11,637 bases of DNA, from the NCBI GenBank assembly GCA_004151065.3, contig NWUY0300006752.1:44923-56559 (forward strand), written 5' to 3'. This document shows, piece after piece, positions 1 through 7,795 of the stretch. Numbering within the stretch: the stretch's first letter is position 1; each line of letters begins with the position of its first letter. The notes below the pieces were generated by a model. The model worked only from the letters and a program-made list of their open reading frames with translations, searched no databases and was not told the origin of the DNA. The position numbers were made by a program, and so were the translations under genes. This DNA is from Larix sibirica. Its lineage: Eukaryota > Streptophyta > Pinopsida > Pinales > Pinaceae.

Positions 1-501
1 GAATGTTTTTCTGAATGTGGTGTTTTAATGCTATGTGTGAATGAACTGTTTGTTCCACACATGGTCAGTAAGCCTTGAACCTGAGACATCTTTGACATCA
101 GTTTTGCTTCAGTCCAGCTTTCCATCATATTCACAGAGGCTGATGTTTTCAGCGATCTTATGTCTTCTCTATGTTTATTTATCTCTTGATTCCTTTATAC
201 CAGCCATCCCAGCTACTTCATCAAATTAAATCATTATTTTCTACCTTGAGCATAAAGATGTGCTACCAATATCTTCTACATGAAGGGCAGCAATATATTC
301 TTCAACAAACCCATTACTCATTTTTGAAAATAATATGAAAGTGGCTCATGGGATGGGGAACAAGACTACAATTCATTCTTGAGATATACATAATTTCTTC
401 TAATATTTCACCACGTATTAATAAGCATCATATCTCTTTTTTATTTCAACCAAGAGAGAACTTGAAGGGTTCTTCTCATGGACAATTATTAAACTAACAA
501 C
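1..501. other. Unassigned AT-rich sequence at left edge
   Basis: No coding region, RNA gene or mobile element could be supported here. The longest open stretch (41-229, +) encodes 62 residues with no recognisable motif and no frame continuity with the ARM-like fragment that follows. A pyrimidine-rich tract ending in ttttag just before position 520 resembles a 3' splice site. It could mark the start of an exon of the neighbouring pseudogene, but this is weak. Confidence 0.5.
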
Positions 502-1375
502 CTTCTCTTCAATTTTAGCACAAATATGATCCTGTAAACACCTGTTTCTTTCCATGAGGATACCCAAGAGAGTGTTGCATCTCTTCTTGCTAATATATTT
601 GATGCTGATAAAGGCCTTTCCAGAAGTCTTTGTAGACTAGATATCACTAACCCTTTATGCAGTTTACAAACCAACAGAATTGAGCATGTTTCCATTCAGT
701 CGGCCCAAGAACTTGCAGCCCTTTTCTTATCACTAGAGAAGACTAAACACATTACCTTCACTGCTAAAGATGCAATCATGTCATTAATAAACACTGCAAA
801 GTCTTCAGACGGATATGCTAATATATAGCAATAACTGCTCTGGATAATCCTCTTTTAGATAGACAAGTTACTAAAGAAGATCTTGCTGATGATATTATTA
901 GACCATTGACCAGAGTCTTGAATGAAGGGACCGTTAGGGGAAATGCAGCTGCTGCACTTGCTAGATTGGTATGCCATGGTCCAGTTGACACCATGGTCAC
1001 TAAGAATATTCATCATTGTGACACTGGTTTTAATCTGGTCTCTCTTCTTTCTGCAACCAGTTTAGAAGACAGGGTGATGGCATAGGCCCTCAAAGAACTT
1101 TCCTTATTGACTAAAGAAACCAAGGTAGAGCTTTGAGTTGTCCTTTCTGTACAGCCCTTGTTGAAGCACCACCTTATAGCTTTAAGTCATTAGTTATGTA
1201 TTTGGCCATTGGCATTTCACCAATTCAAGAAAATAAGACTCTACTTCAATATTCAATTAGTGAGTGTAGAATATTTATAAGAAACAATCCAAAAGAAAAA
1301 CACTTGCATAATATTCTCCAGTGGACAAAGTATATATGCAGCATAACAGCTATAAGAGAATGGAATGCTGAATAA
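502..1375 (+). pseudogene. Decayed ARM-repeat gene fragment, CSI (cellulose synthase interactive)-like
   Basis: Broken coding sequence in at least three frames. One frame runs from about 553 to a TAG at 826-828 and contains ASLLANIFDADKGLS and SAQELAALFLSLEKT. It continues one frame over from 828 with LADDIIRPLTRVLNEG and GNAAAALARLVCHGPVD, helical Leu/Ala-rich text typical of armadillo repeats. That frame is cut by a TAG at 1083-1085, where CAG (Gln) would be expected, and a TGA at 1134-1136. A third frame from 1133 to 1375 continues with SFKSLVMYLAIGISPIQE and YICSITAIREW. The order of these pieces resembles, from memory and without a search, the middle of plant CSI1-type ARM proteins, which link cellulose synthase complexes to microtubules. 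A U-box/ARM ligase is the main alternative. No start codon, N-terminus or C-terminus is present. The ARM-like pseudogene call is fairly safe; the CSI assignment is tentative. Confidence 0.6.
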
Positions 1376-2354
1376 CAAATAGGAAAAAAAGGATTAGGGA
1401 GAAATTAGATATAATAAAACAAACATAAATACAGGAATTGGAAAGAGACCACTTCAAATTTATACTGCCAGGGTTCAATTCTTTGTTTTTCAAATTGGGA
1501 GAAACTTGAACTTGAAACCTCTTGCACATGGACAGAAGTCAGCAAGCTACCCGCATGAGATTGAACACAGGGAGGTGAAAGCGAAAAAATATCACTTGAG
1601 AAAGACACTGTGCAAGTTGGAGGAGAATGCAACAGTACTGTTGTACAGACTCAATAGGTCTGGTGAGTTGAGTTCTGATATTGGAGAGATTTCAACTTAG
1701 AGAAAAAAACTGGGAAAATTAAGATTTTGTTGCTAGAAAGCAAAAACTAAGGTTTGGATAAGTATTACGACGAAATTTTATTACAGAAAACCACCAAGTA
1801 CAGGGAGTTTGCTTATGAAAACTCCTAAATGGCAGAAAATGGTGCAATGAAGTGTGATAGAAAAGGATGGGTTTTCTTTGCCGAAAATAATCTATAATTA
1901 TACATATTCAAAGTGAACTGATGCTTTGTCAACTGCTCTTAACTATGTTCTACATTATAAAGCAAAAGGTGCTTGCAACTCTTACCTTGCTCTAGTTTAC
2001 AATTCCTTTCTCAGAGATCTTGCTCACTTTCAACATTGTGGAAATCAAACTTTGAGAATTTCATAGAAATAGTACAACTGTACAAAACATGAGATCTGTT
2101 AAGGAACTAAAATGAAATCCTACAGTCAGTGAAACTAATTAGATTTGGATATTTAAGTGCAAATATCTACACGTTTGGGCAAGTTCGCACAGTTGATGGG
2201 AGAGATCTATATTTTTGCTTCTATAATGATATTGTGCATATATTCAAACAAAATTTAAGTTGATATAGGTTGAGCTTCCAAGGCACAATGGTGCCTAGAT
2301 CATATTCAAACACTTAAGATTCAGTTTCCAGGGATATCCCAAATTTTGGAATGA
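1376..2354. other. Unassigned AT-rich stretch between two gene fragments
   Basis: About 1 kb with only short overlapping open frames on both strands (75 codons on minus at 1405-1632 and 64 codons on plus at 1506-1700). Neither has a motif I recognise. They may be decayed coding or transposon sequence. No RNA gene, LTR terminus or repeat array was seen by eye. Confidence 0.5.
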
Positions 2355-3036
2355 GTCTGATAGGGCTTCCCAAGATTAATGATGATAACAGTACTAGTGT
2401 GGCCTCACATGCACCCTCATCTGTCGCTCACAGTGCTTTATCATCATCACCAACCAGCTTCCATTGCAAACCCCCACAAAAGGCTGAAAAATAGAGGTTG
2501 GTCTTTTAATTGGGACGAGGATTATTTGCTATTGCAGCTTAGGGATGGGCTATTCGAGGATTCAGAGGTAGTTTATGTTGATTGTTCAAAAGCAGATGCA
2601 GATCCAAGAGTGTGGATGATGTTGCTCAGATTCCCAGCGAATCTCAAGTGTACCTGAACTTAATTTTCTGTCTCCTCAGCTTCAAAGTAAGGTTTGCCAT
2701 GGGTTCTGTAAGAAGCACCTGTAGCCACTATTTCACTACAATTTGCCACTTTCTCTAGATCATGGAGGTTTCTTTGATCGATCCCTCTGGCAGGCTTATG
2801 TATCTGCACATAAGGTCCCTCCAGAAAAGGAACTGACAGTGATCAGCCCCGATAAAGATGATGTTTGGGTGCATGATTACCATCTCATAGTGTTATCCAC
2901 GTTCCTAAGAAACTACTTGAATAGGATGAATCTTGGATTATTCTGCTAAGCCCATTCCCTTCATCTGAGATTTATAAGCCTCTTTCCGTGAGGTATGAAA
3001 CCTTAGGTCTCTACTTAACTCAGACTTGATTCAATG
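2355..3036 (+). pseudogene. Decayed class II trehalose-6-phosphate synthase fragment (GT20 domain)
   Basis: Part of the glycosyltransferase family 20 domain of a plant class II TPS (TPS5-11 type), spread over several frames. In order: an ITNQLPLQ piece near 2445 matching the N-terminal NQLP loop, then a frame change to NRGWSFNWDEDYLLLQLRDG (about 2494-2556) and YVDCSKADADP. A further shift gives a VDDVAQ-like piece. Next comes PQLQSKVCHGFCKKHL, followed by TAG at 2721-2723 where the family normally has Trp. Then DHGGFFDRSLWQAYVSA and the conserved VWVHDYHL motif (about 2861-2884). A frameshift near 2945 precedes PFPSSEIYKPLSVR and a last recognisable LLNSDLIQ-like run that ends in TGA. Intact proteins of this class are much longer and carry a C-terminal phosphatase-like domain, which is absent here. 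At least four frame changes and two in-frame stops rule out function. Weak resemblance may extend to about 3110. Intact class II TPS proteins act in trehalose-6-phosphate signalling. Confidence 0.85.
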
Positions 3037-3700
3037 ATTCAAGGGGAAGAAAATGTTGTAGATTCCCCTACCATGAAAACAAAGCAGCCCTCGTGCTGTC
3101 CATGCGCTCTTCTTTCTTACAGTATGTAAACACTTTTTTTCCAAATGCTGATTAAGTTTTCTGCATATAAAAGGCATTTCCAGTTAGGAAATCTGCCTGT
3201 AATCTAGACAGTGCCTAAAGGGTCTAGACTTTGTATGTAATCCTAGACTATTTTTTTCTTTGGAAGAAAAACAAAAAAAGAAGTCTACTCGTATCTCAAT
3301 GGGACTGGAAGCGGGTTTTCATCAGGGCAATGAATGTCATAAACGAGTGGAACTTAAAACTTTAATCTAAATATTAAGAATAGATTCATAGTATACTAAC
3401 AAAGAAAGACGCAAGGCCTGTAAACAAAAGTTTAACTAAGCGACGATTTTTGCAACTGTTGATTTATAAATAAATATATGGCCATAGCATTTGTAAATAA
3501 AGTTCCAGCAGAAAAAAAAGGCGAAGAATATAATCATACACTTGTTGCTAATGGACATTTACCAAGGGTTTCAGCAAGTATTCTTAAAAATGTGTCTATA
3601 GGTAAAACAAATTTGGATAAATGCGTACAAAATTTAAAAAATAGACTCAGTATTATTGAATATATAGTCAGAAACTGAAAACCACAAAATTTTCCCCTCA

Positions 3701-3719
3701 TCTGCAACATTGTTGCAGA
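3701..3719. repeat. Perfect 9-bp inverted repeat
   Basis: The 19-bp sequence reads TCTGCAACA, one central base, then TGTTGCAGA, so the two 9-bp arms are perfectly complementary. It lies about 120 bp past the CcmE stop codon on the minus strand, outside the most likely poly(A) signals. A hairpin with a one-base loop cannot fold fully, so as RNA the innermost pairs would open. It may be a protein-binding palindrome or chance. Confidence 0.5.
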
Positions 3720-3764
3720 AACTGTCAAAAAGAGATGTGATAAAAACTACAGTAATATACCTCA

Positions 3765-3798
3765 TTTATTCATTAATGGGAAGCTCCTGTGATTTATT
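3765..3798 (-). terminator. Candidate poly(A) signals for CcmE
   Basis: Two canonical AATAAA hexamers occur on the minus strand, at 3793-3798 and 3765-3770. They lie about 41 and 69 bases past the CcmE TGA (3839-3841). Plant poly(A) signals are loose, and AATAAA is frequent in AT-rich DNA, so these are candidates by position only. Confidence 0.4.
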
Positions 3799-3838
3799 GC
3801 ATGTACTAAAAAAGGCCATCTATTATATCAAAAATGTG

Positions 3839-4714
3839 TCAAGTAGGAACTTGCTGGGACTGTTGGAGTTGTGAATTCTGAAGCTGAGGCTGAGGCTGGG
3901 CATGAGCGGCTTCCAGTGCAGCCCGGTTTTTCTCAATGGCAGCAGCAACTTCTTTGGGCATGTATTTCTCGTCGTGCTTTGCAAGGACATCGATGGCAGA
4001 AAAATAGAAGTCGTTGCTTCTCGCCTTTTCCGACGCAACATGACCGACCGACAGGGGACGGAAAGATTCGGTGCCACTGTCTTCCGAAGATGAAGATGTA
4101 GAGATGGGACGGAGAAAGCCCTCTACGACGACAGAGTGGCCTTCTCTGAAGAGATCGGGCACCGGCCCCTTGTGGCGCACCAGAATGTCGGTGACAAGAT
4201 CCGTGACCACGAACTCCATGTCCGTGGTGGACGCCGGCTGCACCACGCTCCCCTCGAGAACGAGGCCGCCGAGGCGGAACTTGTTCTTGGACGGATCTTT
4301 CCTGAACTTGTCGAGGGCGTCGGTGGGGGTGACGTAGAAAACCAGGGAGTCCTGGAAGCTGCTGAGCACTATGATGATGAACCCCGCTATGCAGCTGAAC
4401 GAGATGGCATACGTCCAGAGCCTCCGATTCTGGTTACGCCTCGCTCGCGCCCCGATGTCGATTCCTCGAGCCTTCGCGCTCCCCCCGGGGGTTACCCGAC
4501 GAACCGTGGCCATGTTTCTCGCCGCCTGTCCACCCTGCTGCAGCATCCAGTCTCTCGCCCGCCATGCTTCAGGCCTGATAAACAGCGCAGGCGATGAAGT
4601 TGAAAAACAAATTTGCCGTGCTTGTGACTGTAATTGGGAATTGGGATGGGATGTCAGCGCTTTCTGGACATTGGACGCTTCACGTCCCAGCCAATAACCA
4701 ACTCTCCGCATCAT
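3839..4714 (-). CDS. CCME: Mitochondrial cytochrome c maturation protein CcmE (heme chaperone)
   Basis: Intact 291-codon single-exon frame. CcmE binds heme covalently on the intermembrane-space side of the inner mitochondrial membrane and passes it to the apocytochrome c ligation machinery (system I, used by plant mitochondria). Residues 1-95 are Arg/Ser/Ala-rich, with few acids and several Arg clusters, fitting a mitochondrial presequence plus a basic matrix-side segment. One membrane helix spans about 99-120 (LWTYAISFSCIAGFIIIVL). The beta-barrel core follows, with NKFRLGGLVLEGSV (144-157) and LFREGHSVVVEGF (188-200). The heme attachment motif LAKHDEKYMP gives His247, with Tyr251 four residues on, the same spacing as His130/Tyr134 in E. 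coli CcmE. A Ser-rich insert (about 204-217) and a Gln-rich tail (about 272-288) are variable additions. Plant homologues are around 255 residues as I recall, so this one is somewhat long, mostly at the N-terminus and tail. The frame begins with two consecutive Met codons; the first was chosen. It is more GC-rich than its surroundings. Confidence 0.95.
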   Translation of the reverse strand: MMRRVGYWLGREASNVQKALTSHPNSQLQSQARQICFSTSSPALFIRPEAWRARDWMLQQGGQAARNMATVRRVTPGGSAKARGIDIGARARRNQNRRLWTYAISFSCIAGFIIIVLSSFQDSLVFYVTPTDALDKFRKDPSKNKFRLGGLVLEGSVVQPASTTDMEFVVTDLVTDILVRHKGPVPDLFREGHSVVVEGFLRPISTSSSSEDSGTESFRPLSVGHVASEKARSNDFYFSAIDVLAKHDEKYMPKEVAAAIEKNRAALEAAHAQPQPQLQNSQLQQSQQVPT

Positions 4715-4719
4715 CTTTC

Positions 4720-4759
4720 TCTTCTCTGAAAGAAAGATCTCCTCTCTGGAAGAAAGATC
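4720..4759 (-). repeat. 20-bp tandem duplication in CcmE leader
   Basis: Two adjacent 20-bp units (4720-4739 and 4740-4759) differ at two positions. Both end in AAGAAAGATC on the plus strand. In the CcmE mRNA sense they read GATCTTTCTT followed by a GA-rich run. The array starts 5 bases upstream of the CcmE ATG, so it is probably transcribed as 5' leader. The CT/GA-rich composition resembles pyrimidine patches common near plant transcription starts. A regulatory effect is not shown. Confidence 0.85.
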
Positions 4760-4880
4760 GATTCATTCGTTCAGTCAATAAATGCATGCTGCATCGTCCC
4801 CGACAATTATTTGGAATTGAGGGATGGCTTTTTTCTTCCTTCCTAGAACCTTCTGCGTGGACTAGAGTAATTTCTTCCCC

Positions 4881-5043
4881 TCTCTGGCTGTGAACTAATT
4901 CTATTTTTTATTCTATTTTTATTTGTTGTTTTCGTATTTAAGATGATTAAGGCTGAAATCTCTCTCTGTCTGTGAACTAATTCAATTTTTTATTTTATTT
5001 TTATTTGTTATTTTTTGTATTTAAGATGATTAAGGCTGGAATC
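4881..5043. repeat. 82-83-bp tandem duplication upstream of CcmE
   Basis: Copy 1 (about 4881-4962) and copy 2 (about 4963-5043) share TGTGAACTAATTC, a long T/A-rich block and TTTAAGATGATTAAGGCTG in the same order. They differ at only a few bases plus a small length change in the T-run. The array begins about 165 bp upstream of the CcmE start codon, in the region expected to hold its promoter. High similarity between the copies suggests a fairly recent duplication. Confidence 0.9.
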
Positions 5044-5054
5044 TTGCATGGAGG

Positions 5055-5079
5055 TTTTATAAGCACTTTATACTTTATA
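5055..5079 (-). promoter_or_regulatory. Cluster of TATA-like motifs upstream of CcmE
   Basis: Three TATAAA hexamers lie on the minus strand at 5055-5061 (TATAAAA), 5067-5072 and 5074-5079, about 340-365 bp upstream of the CcmE start. One could be a TATA box if the leader is about 300 bases. The region is very AT-rich and next to a probable SINE tail, and many plant housekeeping genes lack TATA boxes, so this is a weak candidate. Confidence 0.2.
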
Positions 5080-5099
5080 CATTCACGGTAAAAACAATT

Positions 5100-5176
5100 T
5101 TTATTTTTTTTACATGTTATGAGATTTGAACTCAGGTCGGGAGTATAACAACATTCATCTCAACCACCGGATCTAC
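5100..5176 (-). mobile_element. Probable tRNA-derived SINE fragment
   Basis: On the minus strand, TGGTTGAGATGA (5155-5166) matches the Pol III A-box consensus TRGYNNARNNGG at 11 of 12 positions. AGTTCAAATCT (5122-5132) matches the B-box consensus GGTTCRANNCC at 9 of 11. The boxes start 34 bases apart, normal for tRNA-derived promoters, and the order is correct. An A-rich stretch follows on the same strand. It does not look like a functional tRNA, because acceptor and anticodon arms are not evident, so a tRNA-derived SINE head is the best explanation. The body boundaries and target duplications were not found. Confidence 0.5.
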
Positions 5177-5383
5177 ACTCAAATTATTATTGTTGTGGCT
5201 ATGGCGGGTGAATTGGATATAAACCGAAAGGGAGGGAGATAGACATCTTTGACCATCCAAGCTAACTTTGAATGACATTTTTTTTATAATAAAATAGTCT
5301 ATGTGGGAAATGTACATATCATTTTATTCTCTTTGAATTTGTAATTTTTTTTTTTTTTTTGAGAAAACACATGTTTTTAAATA

Positions 5384-5388
5384 TTTGG
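5384..5388. repeat. Target site duplication, left copy (TTTGG)
   Basis: Five bases directly outside the 3' LTR. They match the five bases outside the 5' LTR (TTAGG, 10514-10518) except for one base, as expected for an old Ty3/gypsy insertion with a 5-bp duplication. Confidence 0.65.
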
Positions 5389-5795
5389 TGATGTAGGGCT
5401 TTTAAATGTGGACATGCATATAGACAGTAAATTTGAAAGAACACATAGAAATTATTAAACAAATCAAAACACATAGATCTCATAACACTTTTTTTTTTTT
5501 GTATTTTCTCTTATAACCTAAAACACACAGTGAAATTCACAATAAAAAAACATCTCCATCCAGACTCGTTCCCCCCTCTCTGCCTTATTCCCAGCGCATA
5601 ATCCTACTAAAAACCCTATGCCTCCACCCCTCAGAAGGAGTTAGACTTTATTATTACCCGTCGACCAATCCCCCAAATTTTTCATTCTACTTTAACCAAC
5701 AAAACAACTCGCTAAACAAATGTAATTCAACGGACACTAAGTTCTAGTCACAGGGATCCGATGGAGCCATGCATCCCTAGAGTCGTAGTGCATCA
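5389..5795 (-). repeat. 3' LTR of the chromovirus
   Basis: 407 bp, bounded on the plus strand by TGATG and TGCATCA. The part from about 5539 to 5795 aligns well with the 5' LTR, roughly 85% identity by hand count. The rest differs by larger changes. This copy has an extra T-rich segment of about 40 bp (about 5489-5530) absent from the other LTR, and lacks about 40 bp near its left end. An AATAAA (minus strand, 5647-5652) lies in a well-conserved block and has a counterpart in the other LTR, so it may be the element's poly(A) signal. Confidence 0.92.
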
Positions 5796-5810
5796 TCCTC
5801 CCCTTCTTTT
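5796..5810 (-). promoter_or_regulatory. Polypurine tract (plus-strand primer)
   Basis: On the element's strand this is AAAAGAAGGGGAGGA, 15 uninterrupted purines directly against the 3' LTR start TGATGCAC. The polypurine tract resists RNase H and primes second-strand DNA synthesis. It lies four bases past the pol stop codon. It is fully preserved although the proteins are not. Confidence 0.93.
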
Positions 5811-5814
5811 AAAA

Positions 5815-5982
5815 TTATGAACCTCTAGGTTCTGAGGAATCAAGCTCAGTAAACCTGATGAGTTCCTCTTCAGTGATGCAAGTATTGTTGGAGTCAGGCA
5901 ATCCTTGCCATTTCACCATATACAGTTTATAATTTTTTGACCTAGTAGCGGTGACTTTGGTGTCCACCACTTTTTCAATACG
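5815..5982 (-). pseudogene. Chromodomain and C-terminal end of pol
   Basis: The last part of an open 177-codon segment (5815-6348), ending in TAA at 5815-5817. The pattern IEKVVD, then YKLYMVKWQGLPD, then ITEEEL matches chromodomains, which in chromoviruses direct integration toward particular chromatin. Of the three aromatic-cage positions, only the Trp in VKW is kept; the first is Glu and the third Leu. This is the known group II pattern of plant chromoviruses rather than decay. The usually conserved Trp in the following NTW motif is Cys (NTC), which is likely decay. Confidence 0.85.
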
Positions 5983-7138
5983 CTCTCTCCTTTGCTGCGG
6001 TGATTGTCTGTTCCATTCTTCAAGCACATCTTCCTCTGCAATTTCTTCGGCACCTATATGGTAGGAATATATATCTACAACATTAGAGATGGGATTGATG
6101 TCAAATTCTCTAGCCATGTCTATTAGATATGCATTTTCATTTATTCGTTTGAGTATTTTGCATGGACCAATCTTCTTCGATTTTAGTTTATGATAAGTTC
6201 CTTTAGGGAACCTCACCCTCTCTAGGTAAACAATGACTTGTTTACCCTCTTGGTATACCTTTGCTCTTCGACACAAATATGCTTTTGTCTTGTATTTCTC
6301 ATTTGTGTTTTGTATTTTTAGTTTGACCTGCTCTTGCATATCATGCATCTACTTTGTGAAATCCTTTGTTGTTTGACTAATTCGTCCTTCTTTGGGAAAG
6401 TCAATTAGATCCACTAATCCCTCTGGGTTATCTCCATAAACAATCTAGAAAGGAGATTTACATATAAACATTTTGATGCTGGAATTGAAAGAAAATTCGT
6501 CATGTGCTAAAACCAAGTCCCATTGCCTTGGATTTTCTCCAACTAAGCTCTGAAGCAAATTACCCAAACTTATGTTCACTACTTCCATTTTCCCATCTAT
6601 TGAGGATGATAGGCTCAACTAAATAGTAATCTATTGACAATATTTCTCCATAACATTCTCAAAAAATGACCAAGAAATTTCGTATCTCGGTCACTAGTGA
6701 TTGATTTGGGTAGTCCGTGTAAGTGCACTATTTCTCTAAAGAACAGTTTAGCACCTTACTTGCATCATTTGTCTTCTTACACGTAATGAAGTGGGCCATT
6801 TTGGAGAATCTATCCACCGCCACAAAAACATATTCATTTCCTCTTTGAGTACAAGGCAACCCCTAGACAAAGTCCATGGAAATGTCTATCCATGGCCTTT
6901 CAGGCACTGGCAAGGGTTTATACAACCCAGTGTTCTTATGTCCACCTTTCACAGTTTGACAAATTCTACACAAAAAACCAAAGTTATTGACATTCTTTGT
7001 CATCTCAAAAGAACTTTTGGCTTACCAGGTTGTATGTTTTGTCCCTACCAAAATGACCCTCAAACCATTTGAATGCATTTCTCTAATCAAAAGTTCTCTC
7101 TAGGATACCAAAGGAATACAAAGTTGGAGCCCTCTAAA
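5983..7138 (-). pseudogene. Integrase remnant
   Basis: All integrase regions can be seen, but in separate frames. The zinc-binding HHCC part includes EMHSNGL and CRICQTVKG. The first catalytic Asp lies in ISMDFV, immediately followed by TAG (6863-6865) where a sense codon is expected, then [19 protein letters not shown] and SKMAHFIT. The second Asp lies in [13 protein letters not shown]. The catalytic Glu is in DGKMEVVN after a frame change. Further stops occur in the SPF-IVYG and FTK-MHD junctions. The C-terminal part (FPKGTYHKLKSKKIGPCKIL) is open. The catalytic D-D-E residues therefore survive in the DNA, but no continuous protein can be made. Confidence 0.9.
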
Positions 7139-7795
7139 CAGAAATCCATCAGCTAATAAATAATTTTCAAAAAGACTTCTACTTGCATTTTTTGGGTTGT
7201 TGAGAGCTTCAATGATTTCGTTGAAATAGGGGTCAGCAACATATTGTTCCTTTATTTCCTCAAACCCTACGACCTCATTGGTCATAGTGACAAGTACGTG
7301 ATGTCTCATACTTAAAGCATCAACTACGACATTAATTTCCCCACTTATATGTTGTACTACAAATGTATAACTCTGCAGAAACGAGGTCCATTTAGCATGC
7401 TTATGGGACGGCTTAGCCTGCGATTTTATATATTTCGGTGCTTGAATGTCCGTTAACATGATAAATTCTCAATACAATGGGTTACTAGTGTCTCCACTAT
7501 TTGCATCATTTAGTTGTTTACTGAAAAATACCACTAGTCGGACTTTTTGGCTTAATACTCCTCCAATTGCTACTGTTGAAGCATCACATTCAATGGTAAA
7601 CACCTTATCAAAATCTAGTAGGGCTAGGATGGGGGCCTCAACCACTTTCTTTTTTAGATGTTCAAAACTTCTTTCAGTTGGCTTAGTCCATGAAAAGGAT
7701 TTTCCCCTTGTACAATTGGTCAAGGCAACGCTCACACCGCTTAAATTCCTGATAAATTTCTTGTAAAAGTTTACCAATCTACGAGAACTTCTCAC
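7139..7795 (-). pseudogene. RNase H and connection domain remnant, internally deleted
   Basis: The RT-connection and RNase H start at 7795 with RRLVNFYKKFIRN. The first catalytic Asp is in ECDASTVAIGGVLSQ (about 7552-7596), followed by VVFFSKQLNDA. After that the family's segment with the catalytic Glu helix and the tryptophan-rich strand is missing, about 20 codons. The frame ends with TGA at 7469-7471. Sequence resumes with EFIMLTDIQAPKYI, KHAKWTSFLQSYTFVVQH and NVVVDALSMR, the last holding the C-terminal Asp. The connection to integrase follows (YLLADGFLFRGLQLCIP). Confidence 0.88.

Larger units (their letters stand above)
3037..3838. other. Non-coding stretch between TPS fragment and CcmE
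   Basis: AT-rich sequence with no supported gene. An open frame at 3478-3678 (+, 66 codons) matches nothing I know. An imperfect A/T-rich inverted repeat lies around 3246-3288 (agact arms flanking T-rich and A-rich runs). The right part, roughly 3700-3838, probably includes the 3' untranslated region of the minus-strand CcmE gene. Confidence 0.5.

Noticed and set aside
1430-1570. Possible second SINE or tRNA-like sequence (GGGTTCAATTC and a minus-strand AGTTCAAG)
   Set aside because: B-box-like motifs exist, but no A-box at the right distance and orientation was found.
3246-3288. Imperfect hairpin with agact arms and T/A runs, considered as a Helitron 3' end
   Set aside because: The pairing is mostly low-complexity A against T, and no CTRR terminus at the right distance or matching TC start was found.
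3478-3678. 66-codon open frame, possibly a small protein
   Set aside because: No motif or recognised family. The surroundings are AT-rich, and an overlapping open frame of similar size exists on the other strand.
4136-4597. 153-codon open frame on plus strand
   Set aside because: It lies antisense within the CcmE coding sequence, whose domains and motifs are clear. The GC-rich coding strand leaves few stops on the opposite strand.
6791-7072. 93-codon open frame on plus strand
   Set aside because: It is antisense to the integrase core, where the minus-strand text matches known integrase motifs.
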